The translations under genes were made by a program, and so were the position numbers. From Anticarsia gemmatalis (Eukaryota > Arthropoda > Insecta > Lepidoptera > Erebidae): 64,000 nt of DNA. Location: NCBI RefSeq assembly GCF_050436995.1, contig NC_134766.1:7192001-7256000 (forward strand). Direction: 5' to 3'. The notes beneath the pieces are model-generated. The model was not told where the DNA came from, did no database searches, and was given only the letters and a program-made list of their open reading frames with translations. Below, in pieces: positions 37,191-48,653 of the stretch (position 1 is its first letter; each line of letters starts with the position of its first letter).

Positions 37191-37833
37191 ATTCAATTGC
37201 GAACTGTACCACTACTCAATAAAAAAAAATTGTAACCTATTTCTTTCCTGGAAAAAGTGGCAGCTTCTCTCCCTGAAATAATTTGTTATTATTACAAAAA
37301 CAGTTATTTTCGTTTTTATAACTAGATAAAGACCATTATCACATTATTCAGGTATTAATAGAAGTACCAGACAAAATGGCGCTGGCTATCGATAACACTC
37401 AATCACATAATTAGCTTATCATTTAAATATCTCTAATCAATTCTAAAGTGCAACTTTAGCATATAAATTATTCACAATGATTTATTTTCCCACTTTCCTA
37501 CAAAACACAGGAAATTACAATTCCTATAGTAAAACTAGCTTCCTAGATCATAAATGACTTCAGTATCATAAGTTTCTTAGATCTTATCACCTTGGAATAA
37601 GGTTCAAAATTGTTTGTATGAAATATGTAGTTCCGTTTACGGGAATCGTAAAATTCTAGTAATGTGTAAACGTTTGCAAATAGAAATGGTGTCAATGAAC
37701 TCTTATAGTGATTGTACTTTCAGAAGAGCTTGGAAAGTTTTGTATGATTTTATCGCAATTTTCAGGCATGGTCTTTAAAAATGCATTCGTTGATATTCGT
37801 CGAGCCAGTAAGGACTTTAATGTATCCATGATC

Positions 37834-37965
37834 TGATCGCGCAACTTCGCTTGCGTCACATAAGAGAGAATGGGTCAGAATTTTCCACGTTTTTGTAACA
37901 CTTTTTACTGTTACTCTGCTCCTATTGGTCGTAGCGTGATGATATAAAATATGCTTTTTTTTTTT
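37834..37965 (+). mobile_element. CTAGCTGACCCGCG element, 3'-truncated
   Basis: Starts TGATCGCGCAACTTCGCTTG and stops after GGTCGTAGCGTGATGATAT, so only the 5' half is present. A second family follows from 38100. Confidence 0.75.
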
Positions 37966-38099
37966 ACGAAAAATATTCTCAAAATTATTTATATTTTATA
38001 TCTCTTAATATAATAAAGTCGCGCTAAGGCATATCCGCTATTAAAACAGTTGCCATGACAACGGAATTTTGTTATTTCAAAGTCATTATAATATTGATT

Positions 38100-38250
38100 A
38101 TTCGCGACTTCGTTCGTCACTTGAATTTTCCCGGGAAATGGGTCATTTTCCCGGGGTAAAAAGTAGCCTATGTCCTTTCTCGGGTATCAAAATATCTCCA
38201 TACCAAATTTCATGCAAATTGGTTCAGTAGTTTAGGCGTGATTGAGTAGC

Positions 38251-38285
<35 letters not shown>

Positions 38286-38317
38286 GTTACTTTCGCATTT
38301 ATAATATTAGTATGGAT
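38100..38317 (+). mobile_element. GCGACTTCGTTCGTC short element with GACA microsatellite
   Basis: Starts GCGACTTCGTTCGTCACTTG, includes AAAAAGTAGCCTATGTCC and ATTTCATGCAAATTGGTTC, then a (GACA)n run at about 38250-38284, and ends TTTATAATATTAGTATGGAT. Its 3' end matches that of the CTAGCTGACCCGCG family although the bodies differ. Confidence 0.78.
38250..38285 (+). repeat. (GACA)n microsatellite
   Basis: About eight tandem GACA units inside a short interspersed element. Other short simple repeats: (TA)n at 11801 and 24772, (GTTT)n at 39231, (GTA)n at 48477, AACGT x3 at 25198. Confidence 0.85.
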
Positions 38318-39196
38318 GAAGCATTTTGGATAAAACATCGCGATAAAGACTCCTTTAAACTATGCATGTCTATAATTTAAACGAATCGCTCTTCTAAATA
38401 ACTTTGAATTAATGTGTTGATGAAATATTTTCCGAAATAATTTTTTGATGAAATATTTTCCAAATCTACAATCGTGTTGACAGATGATAATTTGTTTCCA
38501 AAAATATAACCATAGTTTGAGTTCAAGTACAGACGAAGGAGGATCCGTGTCATAATATGTAAGTGTAGTGACACACCTGTCAATCTTACGGTGCCAAACG
38601 TTTGGCGATTGAAGATTTTGCGATACGCTGGACGCGATGTTATTTCGACTTGTGCACCATACGTAAGGGACTAAATTAACACAGCAAGCGTGTTCAACAG
38701 AATGTTCGCGACGAACGTTGCTCAGGTGTGTCGTTATACTTAAGGTAGTTTGTCTTCACCAATTTGTCTAGCCTTTAGCCCCAAAGATCAGATAAGCTCT
38801 CATTAAAAATAAACAGTTTATATATCAGAACAAAACTACCATGTACCGTAACTATTATTTCGTGAGATAACAACGCGGCACCTTTTCATCTAAGATCTTA
38901 TCATAGCCTGGTTTCGTTTTGAATTAAGTTTTTGTAAGCAATTTCACTAGGTGAGGAACACCTATATAATAAAACAGTTTCAGTTGTAAATAGGTCATGT
39001 AAAAAGTAGACAATTTATACATAAAATCATGATTCTTCCCATAGGGTTCACGGCATTCCCATGTAGGAAAATGTATGTATGTAATATGCCTTCAGAATTC
39101 AGATCAAAAATGTTATACGACGCTTTGTTTCTAATAGATCCAAAAAAGGGGTCTAAGAGTCTCAGAGTCCGTTACTCCTCCGAGGGTCCTGAATTC

Positions 39197-39475
39197 ATCT
39201 ATACTAATATTATAAAGCTGAAGAGTTTGTTTGTTTGATTGTTTGTTTGTTTGTTTGTTTGTTTGTTTGAACGCGGTAATCTCAGGAACTACTGGTCCGA
39301 TTTGAAAAATTCTTTCAGTGTTAGATAGCCCATTTATCGAGGAAGGCTATAGGCTATATAACATCACGCTACGGTCATTAGGAGCGGAGTAGCAATGAAA
39401 AATGTTACAAAAACGGGGAAAATTTTGACCCATTCTCTTAGGTGACGCAAGCGAAGTTGCGCGGGTCAGCTAGTC
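39197..39475 (-). mobile_element. CTAGCTGACCCGCG element, full copy
   Basis: Reverse orientation: starts ATCTATACTAATATTATAAA, has a (GTTT)n run at about 39228-39270, and ends GCGCGGGTCAGCTAG. Confidence 0.82.
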
Positions 39476-39942
39476 ACTTATAAAGATACGTGGGTCTAGT
39501 AACAAGCGTATCAAACTTCAAGCTGGCATGTATGTCAAGTAGCTTAAACTAAAATTCTCAAACAGCTGCTGCTGGATCTTTGTACTATTTACCATGCTTC
39601 TAATAAATTGCAGCATTCCAAAAGAAAAACTTTATGTCTATCTTAACACTTCTCCTTATTGAGTTATATAAATATATAAATAACTGGAGACTTCTCAAAA
39701 GTCCACTCCATTTAACTTGCAATCGGAAACATTAAAACGGTTAGTGGTACTCATGAAATGTGCCTCCACTCTCAAAGATATGGGTTAGATATAAACGCGT
39801 CAGGCGGTGTTAGGTGACGAGTATTAACTTGTCCAATAACTTCACACTGCTATCGTCTTTCATACGTGTTTGTATAGACCGACAACTTAGAAGAGAGTCT
39901 TATACAGATATAAATAATTCTGTGTATTTTCGAAATAAAATA

Positions 39943-41717
39943 CACAAGTGCCAAAAATTAAGGGATATAAAAAAACATTCAAATTTTTGGGTAATTTTCA
40001 ACAAGCTGTAACTCTGAGGGAAATGGTTGTACAGAAAAAATAAAAAAAGCAAATTGTAGCTCCAAGTGTCTAGTTTTCAGATATGACCATGCAATTTTTT
40101 TGTCATGGCCAGGTTTGGAGAAATCCTACGAAAACTACTGCAAAAAAAAATTTCCAAATTTTTTCCCGTCTAAAAAAAGGTCCACGGGTTTCAAAAAAAT
40201 TGTTTTGATTGTTTCGTTAAAAAGTTCTTTTAGAAAATTTAATCTTCTTTAATTTGCTTTATTCAAAAAGCCTGTACGACGATTTGCCGCGGAGTTATCG
40301 TCAATCAAAGCAAAAAAGTTCTTTTTGACTTTGATATTCAATAGCTCCGGAAATAATGATCGTACAGGAAATCAAAGGAGGGTTTTGAAAACTGCACAAT
40401 ATTCTCTATAAGAAAATGTAAACATCTTTGAGAAAAAAAAAATTTTTTAATTGAAAACTCGGACTGAAAAAAGGACAAAAATTCGCAAAATTAAGGATAT
40501 TTGGATACCTTGGTATAAACTTTGGATAAAATGGATGAACGAAGGATATCGTCGGTAATTTTTCAACCTCAAAGTGTCCCCTAGAATCCCTCAAAAATTC
40601 AAAGCGCTGCGATGTTTTTTTCATTGTGCTCCGAAGCTTCAAATTCTTTGTTTTTGCAAAATCACCATTGTGAGCAATTTCGTGATTGTTATTCATTTTT
40701 TTAATAAATTTTTTTTTTCTCTCTTAAATCTTTATTTTTTCGATTAAAAAGATTGTCTCACCACAATCGACGACCAAGCATGTCCCAAACATGCTCAATT
40801 GGGTTCAAATCAGGACTCATAGCTGGATGATTAAGCGTTGTTACGTTGTTTGCGCGGAGAAAAAATCGCGTGCGAACTGCAATATGAGGATGAGGATGAG
40901 CATAGGCACGCGATTTACTTTTTAATTGAAAAAATAAAGATTTTAGAGAGAATATTTTTTTTTTAATTTAATCAATTCAAAATTGCTCATAATGGTGATT
41001 TTTGCAAAAACAAAGAATTTGAAGTTTCGGGGCACAATGAAAAAAACATCGCAGCGCTTTGAATTTTTGAGGGATTTTAGGGGACACTTTGAGGTTGAAA
41101 AATTACCGACGATATCCTTCGTTCATCCATTTTATCCAAAGTTATACCAAGTTATCCAAATATCCTTTATTTTGCAAGTTTTTGTCCTTTTTTCAGTCCG
41201 AGTTTTCAATTAAAAAAATTTTTTTTTTCTTAAAGATGTTTACATTTTCTTATAGAGAATATTGTGCAGTTTTCAAAACCCTCCTTTGATTTCCTGTACG
41301 ATCATTATTTTCGGAGTTATTGAATATCAAAGTCAAAAAGAACTTTTTTGCTTTGATTGACGATAACTCCGCGGCAAATCGTCGTACAGGCTTTTTGAAT
41401 ATGGCAAATTAAAGAGGATTAAATTTTCTAAAAGAGCTTTTGAACGAAACAATCAAAAAAATTTTTTTGAAGCCCGTGGACCTTTTTTAAGACGGAAAAA
41501 AAATTGGAATTTTTTTTTTCGGTAGTTTTCATAGGATTTCTCCAGACCTGGCCATGACAAAAAATTTTTATGGTCATATCTGAAAACTAGACATTTGGAG
41601 CTACAATTTGCTTTTTTTATTTTTTCTGTGCAACCATTTTCCTCAGAGTTACAGCTTGTTGAAAATCACCCAAAAATTTGGATGTTTTTTTATATCCCTT
41701 AATTTTTGGGACTAGTT
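39943..41717. mobile_element. Long foldback Tc1/mariner-derived element
   Basis: 1775 bp flanked by TA (39941-39942, 41718-41719). Two arms of about 800 bp (39943-40751 and 40919-41717) are inverted copies of one another with scattered mismatches; both outer ends contain CCAAAAATTAAGGGATATA. The 167-bp centre encodes on the minus strand a Tc1/mariner transposase tail, with ANNVTTLNHPAMSPDLNP followed by IEHVWDMLGRRLW and a stop. SPDLNPIE contains the last catalytic glutamate of the DDE family. The two upstream catalytic aspartates are absent, so it is non-autonomous. The open frames inside the arms are probably incidental. Confidence 0.88.
40752..40918 (-). pseudogene. Tc1/mariner transposase C-terminal remnant
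   Basis: Minus-strand frame in the spacer between the foldback arms. It carries FLRANNVTTLNHPAMSP and then DLNPIEHVWDMLGRRLW before a stop. This is the third-catalytic-residue block of Tc1-like DDE transposases. Everything N-terminal of it is missing, so it is a fragment. Confidence 0.85.
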
Positions 41718-41719
41718 TA

Positions 41720-43107
41720 GCTTTATCAAACTAGTCAGTATAGACCTAAGGATCACCGATGTCCTAAATTCTGACTATTTGGGTACCTCCACCAGCCGCG
41801 AAATATGCATATAATCGAGTTTCTACCAAGTTGTCGAACTATAGCCATACTCGTCAGTTATGGTTTTTAACACCTGTCAACAAATAAAAATTCATGTCAG
41901 AAAATAATCTGGAAGAGACTTTGTATTTGGCAATTTTTATTATGGTTTAGTACTGTAAAAAAAGTGAGAATACACCTTACTTACAATACCTTTTACATAG
42001 TTTAATATTAACTGTAAATGTCCACTCAACGTGCTTCTGTAAAGCCCTCAAGAAAATACGCAAACTTTCATTTCAAGTTCATTCGTTAGATTACAAACTC
42101 TCATATAAAACAGTTCCTGCTTCAATTCCTGGATAAGTAAAAGTGCGTAAACAAGATAGCAACAAAAACATAAACTTGGTATATTAATTTATATCGAGCA
42201 GCTAGGCGTGGCGGGGAAAGTGCACCGGTTTGTGACAGCACCGATGTCTACTATGCTAATGTAAAAGATTTATTAACTGGATCCTGCCGCGCTTACTTAC
42301 AGCTTTTGTCAATAATATTTGTGTAACTGCTGGTATTTATGAGACTTGTACTACGATAATGGCGAGCTGTTGAGCTTAGAGAAGGTTCGATACGATTGCA
42401 TCGATATCGACTGCCTCCGCAGTGGTGTAGACCGCCACGCCACTACCATTGCGCCACCACCATACCACTACCATAGGAGATCATTTGATTCCCACACGGA
42501 AAAATTATTTGTGCGATCCACAAATAGTTGTTTCGGGTCTGGTTGTACTTTGTTTCCGTAGTTTGTTAAAATCCCTGCGACACAAGAGCAATTCTTAGTG
42601 CGGGAGTTGTCTGTTTAAGAAAAAAATCTACGGCGAGCTGTACCCCGATTCTCAACCACAGTAGACTTAATAAACTTGTTATTAAATACAAAAAATGTAG
42701 CAAAATTTGCAATAAGTAAAATCTACCGTTTCCATTCACCCCGTCTAGAAGATTTCGCCATCGCGTGCTACGCGGCTACCAGGCGCACAGACAGCGAAGG
42801 TAGTCGTCTCGCCTACACAGCGTACGGCTAAATAGGGCTGTACAAAGTGCCATATTAGAGGACTAATGATGACTGCCAGTGACGCGTGATTGAAGCCCTT
42901 GACTCGCGATTATGACGTCATACAGACCTTCGAAGAGTTTAATCGTGTTTGACCATGAATTTGTAGGTATTGTTGAATGGGCGAGGGCGTTTCCTATTTT
43001 TTGTTAACTATGAAAATTTTACAATTTGTGAGATTTGGTTTTTGGCCTCTAAAATGAGAGAAAAGTTAAAATTCCTTTATTTTTTGTATCAACTAGGTTA
43101 TGTATAT
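41720..43107. other. Non-coding apart from the SINE at 42.4 kb
   Basis: 42740-42930 is GC-richer with several CGs and ends in a CRE palindrome (TGACGTCA, 42913-42920); a regulatory role is possible but unproven. Confidence 0.45.
42405..42625 (+). mobile_element. tRNA-derived SINE
   Basis: GACTGCCTCCGCAGTGG head with an extended CCACCACCATACCACTACC tract, diverged B box (TTTGATTCCCACACGG), TGTGCGATCCACAAATAGTT, CACAAGAGCAATTCTTAGTG and GGGAGTTGTC. The composite tail is absent. Confidence 0.78.
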
Positions 43108-43278
43108 TATACTACTAATATTATAATTGCAAAAGTATGTGAGGTATGTTTGTTACTCTTTCTTTAAAAATACTGAACGGATTTTAATGAAATTTGATAC
43201 ACTCATAGTTCATATCCAGGATACTTTTTACCGCGGGAAATCTTTCCACGCGGCTGAAGTCGCGGGCGGAAACTATTT
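43108..43278 (-). mobile_element. Related short element, reverse copy
   Basis: ACTAATATTATAATTGCAAA at the left end, ACTGAACGGATTTTAATGAA and ATACTTTTTACCGCGGG, ending GGCTGAAGTCGCGGGCGG. Same class as the 38.1 kb element, diverged. Confidence 0.7.
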
Positions 43279-45933
43279 ATTAATATTGTTCAAATATCTG
43301 GCATTATAGTAACTCGTTTCATGTCTTCAGAGTCTATGAATAGTGATGCATAAATAAGGCAAATCCATTAATTAGGTCATGAGTTCGAACTCATTTCAAT
43401 CAATGAGTAAACTTCTTAGTAAAGCACACAATCTCTTATTTAGGTTAAACTTCTCAATTAATAAAACAAAACAATTCCTAGGAAATCAAGACAATATTCT
43501 GGTTATTCATTTGTTCAGTAAAAAACAAATGACGACATTATTATTGAATGGAGTTGTATGAAATCATTGATTTACTTAAGGTTTTAGTTGTGGGTGGTCA
43601 GTTTCTGACATAAAACTGTTACTCATTAAAGTTAAATTTATTGTAATGCCAAAATGAAATCATATTTTATTTTTTTAATTTTTTGTATGTTCTCTCCATA
43701 AAAAAACCTTTCCCGTGTCTTAAAGACAATTAGGTTGAGCTGTTCTAGAGTTCTGCGCTTAGCAACACATTTCGTGATTCATTTTTATAGATAAGAAGCT
43801 ATGACGAAGATAAAAATATCTACTATAAGACAGCACAAAAGAAAGTTCTCCCTCTCTCGCTTTTAAAAGTTGTCAGTTTATCGAATTCGGTTTAGCAATT
43901 AAGGTGTATTCTCTGGTCTCTGCCTCTCCCTATAGGAAAAGGTGTAATTTTATGTATGTATCATAAAATGCAAGAAACGGGTGTGATTTTATGTCAGTAA
44001 CTTAGCTGAAAAGTAACAAACAAACATTTCTTTAGAAATTAGATCATTATTAACTGTGGTTTTAAAAGTCATTCTTTCAATATGTACGTAAGTCACTATA
44101 GTTTGTAATAATATGATTTCAACAGTGGTACTGGTAACTCAAAGGTATTGAATTCCTGTCAATAAATAAGTATTAAGACGAACAGTCATGCGAGTTGTAA
44201 CAACTTAACTAAGCTAACAGGATAATTCCATGAAACGTGACACACGTGACGATAACATTAGTGGTTGTTACTAAGGATCGGTTATTGAAACCGTCTCGGG
44301 GTACCAAATGTATGATGAATTATTGTAGAACACTTTTGTTTTCGTGAAAGGAGTAACTTTTTTTAATTTTCCATAGTTATATGATAACTTATATACTCGT
44401 AGCTCTACTGCAAGTATGTTTAAAATTTACATACAATTATCAATTTGTGAGAGAAATAAGATTAGTAAGTAAGGCATTATATCAGCCTAGCCTTTTCTCC
44501 AACTATGCTGGACTCGGCCCAGTCTCATCGAATGCAGTCGAATACCAGTATTGTAAAGTCGTAAGGCATTTTTATTTCTAGGAAAATAAAAGAAATTATT
44601 ATTTAAATTGATAAATTAAACATTTTTTACTTGGCTTTTCTCATCTTCTATCTAGCTTCCGAAAAGTCGCGAGTCGCCGATTTGGGCGTTTTAAAATAGT
44701 CGCTGCATCTAGCTTCTGAAAAGCAATTAAAACGCCGATCGCCAATGCTAAAAGTAGCTAGTATGCGGTCTCCCTATAACTTATTTTGTCGTTTTCGACA
44801 AATTTTGTCTAGGCAACCTATCTCAAACGTAAATACTCTTCAATTAAGTTAACAGTTTCTGAGTGGTCTTAAACTGTAGCTCTCCCTGTCAGCCCTAGTA
44901 TCAAGTCAAAAGAGAAAGAACTAGGAATCTATTACAAGTCTAGCTGAGACTTGCTCACACCCACGTTCAGCTATTACTTGATAATTAACCCTTGGAATGT
45001 TCAGTTGTCGATGGCGTAATCCGAGGGCGGCAACGATTATGACTATATGCGGAAAATTGTTATGTTAATGCGATGTTTTTATAACGTTTTGTGTTTGAGC
45101 TGGCGTTTTTTTAAGTTAAGTAAAAAAGACTTTATTTTATTAGACTCAAAAGTTATTTGAACAAACTGTTTTTTTGGGGTAGTTTCTTTGGCGTACTATT
45201 TTATAATCTTGGGTGCAGCACGCGTGCGTTGCTTTCTGTTAAACTAGTCTGTCTTTTCCCGAATCATTATTGATCACTTGTGAAACATTATGCAATCGGT
45301 TCAGCTTCGTTTTCGCAGCATATAATACACCCATCGCATGTGCATATCAGCATATTCAATATTAGTCCATTTTATGCCGATTCCGTGCTTACGCTTTAAA
45401 CAGTATTTGTAGTACAATTTTTATCAGACACAATCTAGCTTTTGGTAGGTCTTTCTCCAAAGCACAACATAGTGACTGAAACTTTCAGAGCTTTTTTAAA
45501 TCCATGTCCTAACATTGAAACTTAATATCGGCTTCCAACCCTATAGGGTCTAACCTTGTGCAATGACCCTACAAATCACCTGCACTAACCATATCGCTCA
45601 CAACATTGTACTAGGCCACATTCCGCCGCCATATTTGAATACACAAGGGAGACCAGAGACAACGTTAATAATCATTAATCACTTCATTAGATCCCGCCAT
45701 TTTTGTCTATGCTCGCGTTTTTTTTTCTGTCGGCTTGTTTATGTTGATCGTTTATGGCCTCGTTTGTAAATAATTAGTAATAAATCTACATAGTGGCCTT
45801 AATCGGTTAAGTTATGGTGGACTTGCATTTTTTGTGACTTCATGCTTAAGATTAGGTTGGTAGGTACTCCATTCGGCTTATTCCGGCTTATTATGCTTGA
45901 CGCTTTTTATTTTATTTCGATGTTTATAAAAGA
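43279..45933. other. No supported gene
   Basis: AT-rich. 45590-45720 holds CCGCCATATTTG and CCCGCCATTTTTG, which resemble YY1/E2F-type promoter words, but no exon follows that I can support. Confidence 0.45.
44641..44775. repeat. Small repeat with direct and inverted parts
   Basis: ATCTAGCTTCYGAAAAG occurs twice in direct orientation (44650-44666, 44707-44723), and GGCGTTTTAA (44685-44694) is inverted at 44727-44736. Perhaps a degraded MITE. Confidence 0.4.
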
Positions 45934-46184
45934 CTAGCTGACCCGCGCAACTTCGCTTGCGTCACATAAGAGAATCATAATTTTCCCCGTTTTTGTAACA
46001 TTTTACTGGTACTTTGCTCCTATTGGTCGTAGCGTGATGATATATAGCCTATAGCCTTCCTCGATAAATGGGCTATCTAACACTGAAATAATTTTTCAAA
46101 TCGGACCAGTAGTTCCCGAGATTAGCGCGTTCAAACAAACAAACAAACAAACAAACTCTTCAGCTTTATAATATTAGTATAGAT
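45934..46184 (+). mobile_element. CTAGCTGACCCGCG element, full copy
   Basis: Same landmarks as the 33.8 kb copy, with an (AAAC)n run and the end TTATAATATTAGTATAGAT. One of the least diverged copies. Confidence 0.82.
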
Positions 46185-46331
46185 ATAGTATATAGTATAG
46201 ATGAGAGAGTGAAATTTTTTAAGCACATTGAATGAGCACATATAAATCTTCGTCGAAAAGTTTAAAGCAGTAACTGAAGTGGGAATCCCGATTAGCATCC
46301 GCTATCGATTAACTCATTTTGGTTCAGGTGT

Positions 46332-46468
46332 CGAACAAATATTTCTGCGATCCACAAATAGTTGTTTCGGATATGTTTGTACTTTGCGTCTATTGTTTGC
46401 ATGTTTGTAAAAGATCTCGCGAGGCAGGAGCAAATCTTAGTGCGAAAGTTGTCTTTAAAAAAGTAATT
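46332..46468 (+). mobile_element. tRNA-derived SINE, body fragment
   Basis: Lacks the tRNA-like head. Holds TCTGCGATCCACAAATAGTT, TTGTTTGCATGTTTGTAAAA, AGGAGCAAATCTTAGTGCG and AAAGTTGTCTTTAAAAAAG. Confidence 0.7.
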
Positions 46469-46936
46469 GTTGACGTGTAAAGAACCGTTGTGAAGTCAGT
46501 TAAAGCTCTAGTTTATAAGTGAAATTTTAACTGGAAAAAAATTGCGTAGGAATATAAGATTTGTCAATTGGCACAAACATTTGCGTTCTCAAGTTATTTG
46601 CGCAGGCGCCGCTGTATACAAGTGGCTCACTTATTGGCAACATTAATAAACTTATTTGTGTCAATTCTGACTCAGGCCTGACATCTGGCCTTCCATAGAA
46701 AATCTTACGTCACCACAATCACTGTGACTCGAATTTAAAATAGTATACTAGGAATAAGACCTAGATATTATTTAGGTTGTTTAGGGAAAATAGTGAAGAA
46801 ATATGTAAGAATTATGACCTCTTTACACAAATTTGTTCATTGTTGTTTTGTTTAGTACTTTTCCTTGTTTCATATTGCAAAATTGAAGTCATGTTAACCG
46901 CAATACCATACATGTCTACTGTAAGCTTCGAGGTGT

Positions 46937-47167
46937 TCATAGCTAAATGCGCTTACCGGCCGGTCAACGATTCGTGGGTTAAGCGTCACTGATCGATGTC
47001 ATTATACAGATGGGTGACCGCATAGTAATGTTTGAACTGAGTGTCTCCGTGCCTTAGAGGGTTCTTAAAAGTCGGTCCCGGCTGTTGTCTATGTAGATAA
47101 GAGTTGTTAAGCCATGTCTAAGGTCTTCCGTGCGGCTTTAACAACTTTGACACTAGGTTGACCATTA
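46937..47167 (+). mobile_element. 5S rRNA-derived SINE, tail type 1, diverged
   Basis: Head CATAGCTAAATGCGC, GGGTTAAGCGTCAC, GATGGGTGACCGC, then GTCGGTCCCGGCTGTTGTC and a tail ending TAGGTTGACCATTA. More substitutions than the 28.8 and 55.1 kb copies, so it is older. Confidence 0.78.
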
Positions 47168-47204
47168 AACAAATATTTAAAAAGAAGTAGTATGTGGTGT
47201 ATTG

Positions 47205-47435
47205 ATGTCAAATCTTTATTTATTTACATTCATGGGACTGTATGTTATGTTGTTTTTAACAGCGAAAATTGTCCTTGATTTAGGCAACAATATTTCGCAG
47301 TATAGTCGTAAAAGCAATTCACTAGAAGTGGGTCTTGTACGTCTGCTGAATTTGAATGATGCCATTAATGGAACATGTGGACTGTTGAATAGAAATCTAC
47401 AAAATGCAAGGGCATATGTATTGTGCAAATTTTAG
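47205..47435 (+). other. Small open frame, possible receptor-like relic
   Basis: 76 codons from an ATG: a hydrophobic N-terminal segment (LYLFTFMGLYVMLFL) then LVRLLNLNDAINGTCGLLNR. The L..(V/A)IN..(Y/C)G..L pattern is loosely reminiscent of insect gustatory receptors, but this is weak. The opposite strand is also open across the same bases, which lowers the value of either frame. Confidence 0.15.
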
Positions 47436-47596
47436 TGTACGAGAAATTATTCATACTTAAAAGCTTCTTATTTATATATAATCTTGAAGTTACGTATTAA
47501 AAGATTCTTTAAAGAAACTGTAGTCCTTTACTGACATCATAATTTAATGAATTCTTTGTGTTTAAATATTTAAACAAACTCCGCATTATCTAAATA

Positions 47597-47862
47597 TACT
47601 AATATTATAAAGCTGAAGAGTTTGTTTGTACGATTGTTTGTTTGTTTGTTTGAACGCGCTCATCTTAGGAACTAGTGGTACGATTTAAAAAAAAAATTCA
47701 GTGTTAGATAGTCCATTTATCGAGGAAGGCTATAGGCTATATAACATTACGCTACTACCAACAGGAGCGGTGGACCAGTAAAAAATGTTACAAAAACGGG
47801 GGAAAATATGATCCATTCTCTCTTCGGTGACGTAAGCGAAGTTGCGCGAGTCAGCTAGTTTT
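47597..47862 (-). mobile_element. CTAGCTGACCCGCG element, full copy
   Basis: Reverse orientation: ATACTAATATTATAAAGCTG at one end, GTTTGTTTG run, TAGGCTATATAACATTACG, and GAAGTTGCGCGAGTCAGCTA at the other. Confidence 0.8.
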
Positions 47863-48539
47863 AGATAAAACTCCATAATTTCGACTTTGAAAAGTCGGTT
47901 GGTAAGGTTGCTGGAATTGTTTATTTTCTCCGTACCTGCTAAACTGACGTAGTTTTAGTTGATTGTGCAATGGCTGATATAAGAATCGTCAGTGTAAACC
48001 TGGACCATACATCTTGTAATTTTTGGTAACATTATAATTGGGTATTTTATGTAAGTAAGTAAGATCTGTTTAATTTGTCTCTTTTTGATTTATATGTATG
48101 CATATTTTTGTTGACTTACTTTTAAATAAATAAATCTTGTCACAAATTGCAAAAAAAAGGCAAAAACGAAATAGAACCATCTTTGCAACTTTGACCTTGC
48201 GTCCTTAACCTAATAGCAATAATACCTCCTTACAAACCGCACCCAGAATCCCATATATAAAAGGTTTGAGGATAAATGTATAATAAATAAAATGTTTTGT
48301 TTTCCTCACGTGCGTTCGTATCAAGCGACATGCAAATCAAACGGATGTGCGTTAGAATATATTGTGTTGAATGTGTTATGTTTAATTAAACTGTAGTTTG
48401 TTTTATTCGCAATGTTTTTAACGCCGGCGCTTGATGTACTGACTGTGCATATTTATAAGGCAACTCTGAATGTTGGTAGTAGTAGTACTTAGTAGTAGTA
48501 GTATTTTTGCGAGGGTGATAAAATGCTAACCTTTACTCA

Positions 48540-48653
48540 GGTTAAAAGTCGGTCCCAGTTTTTGTCAATTATGATAACAGTCGTTAAGTCATGTGAAAGG
48601 CCTTTAGGCTTGAATAACTTTGTTACTAGAATGACCATACGATGAGAAGAAGA
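48540..48653 (+). mobile_element. 5S-derived SINE, tail type 1, 3' fragment
   Basis: Holds AAAAGTCGGTCCCAG, GATAACAGTCGTTAAG, CTTTAGGCTTGAATAAC and GACCATACGATGAGAAGAAG. Internal small deletions relative to full copies; the head is missing. Confidence 0.75.

Noticed and set aside
38250..39270. CRISPR-like periodicity
   Set aside because: Plain microsatellites (GACA)n and (GTTT)n inside short interspersed elements; no spacers.
40406..40696. 96-codon frame in the foldback arm, repeated at 40983-41213
   Set aside because: The two frames are the same arm sequence read in inverse orientation; no transposase or other motif.
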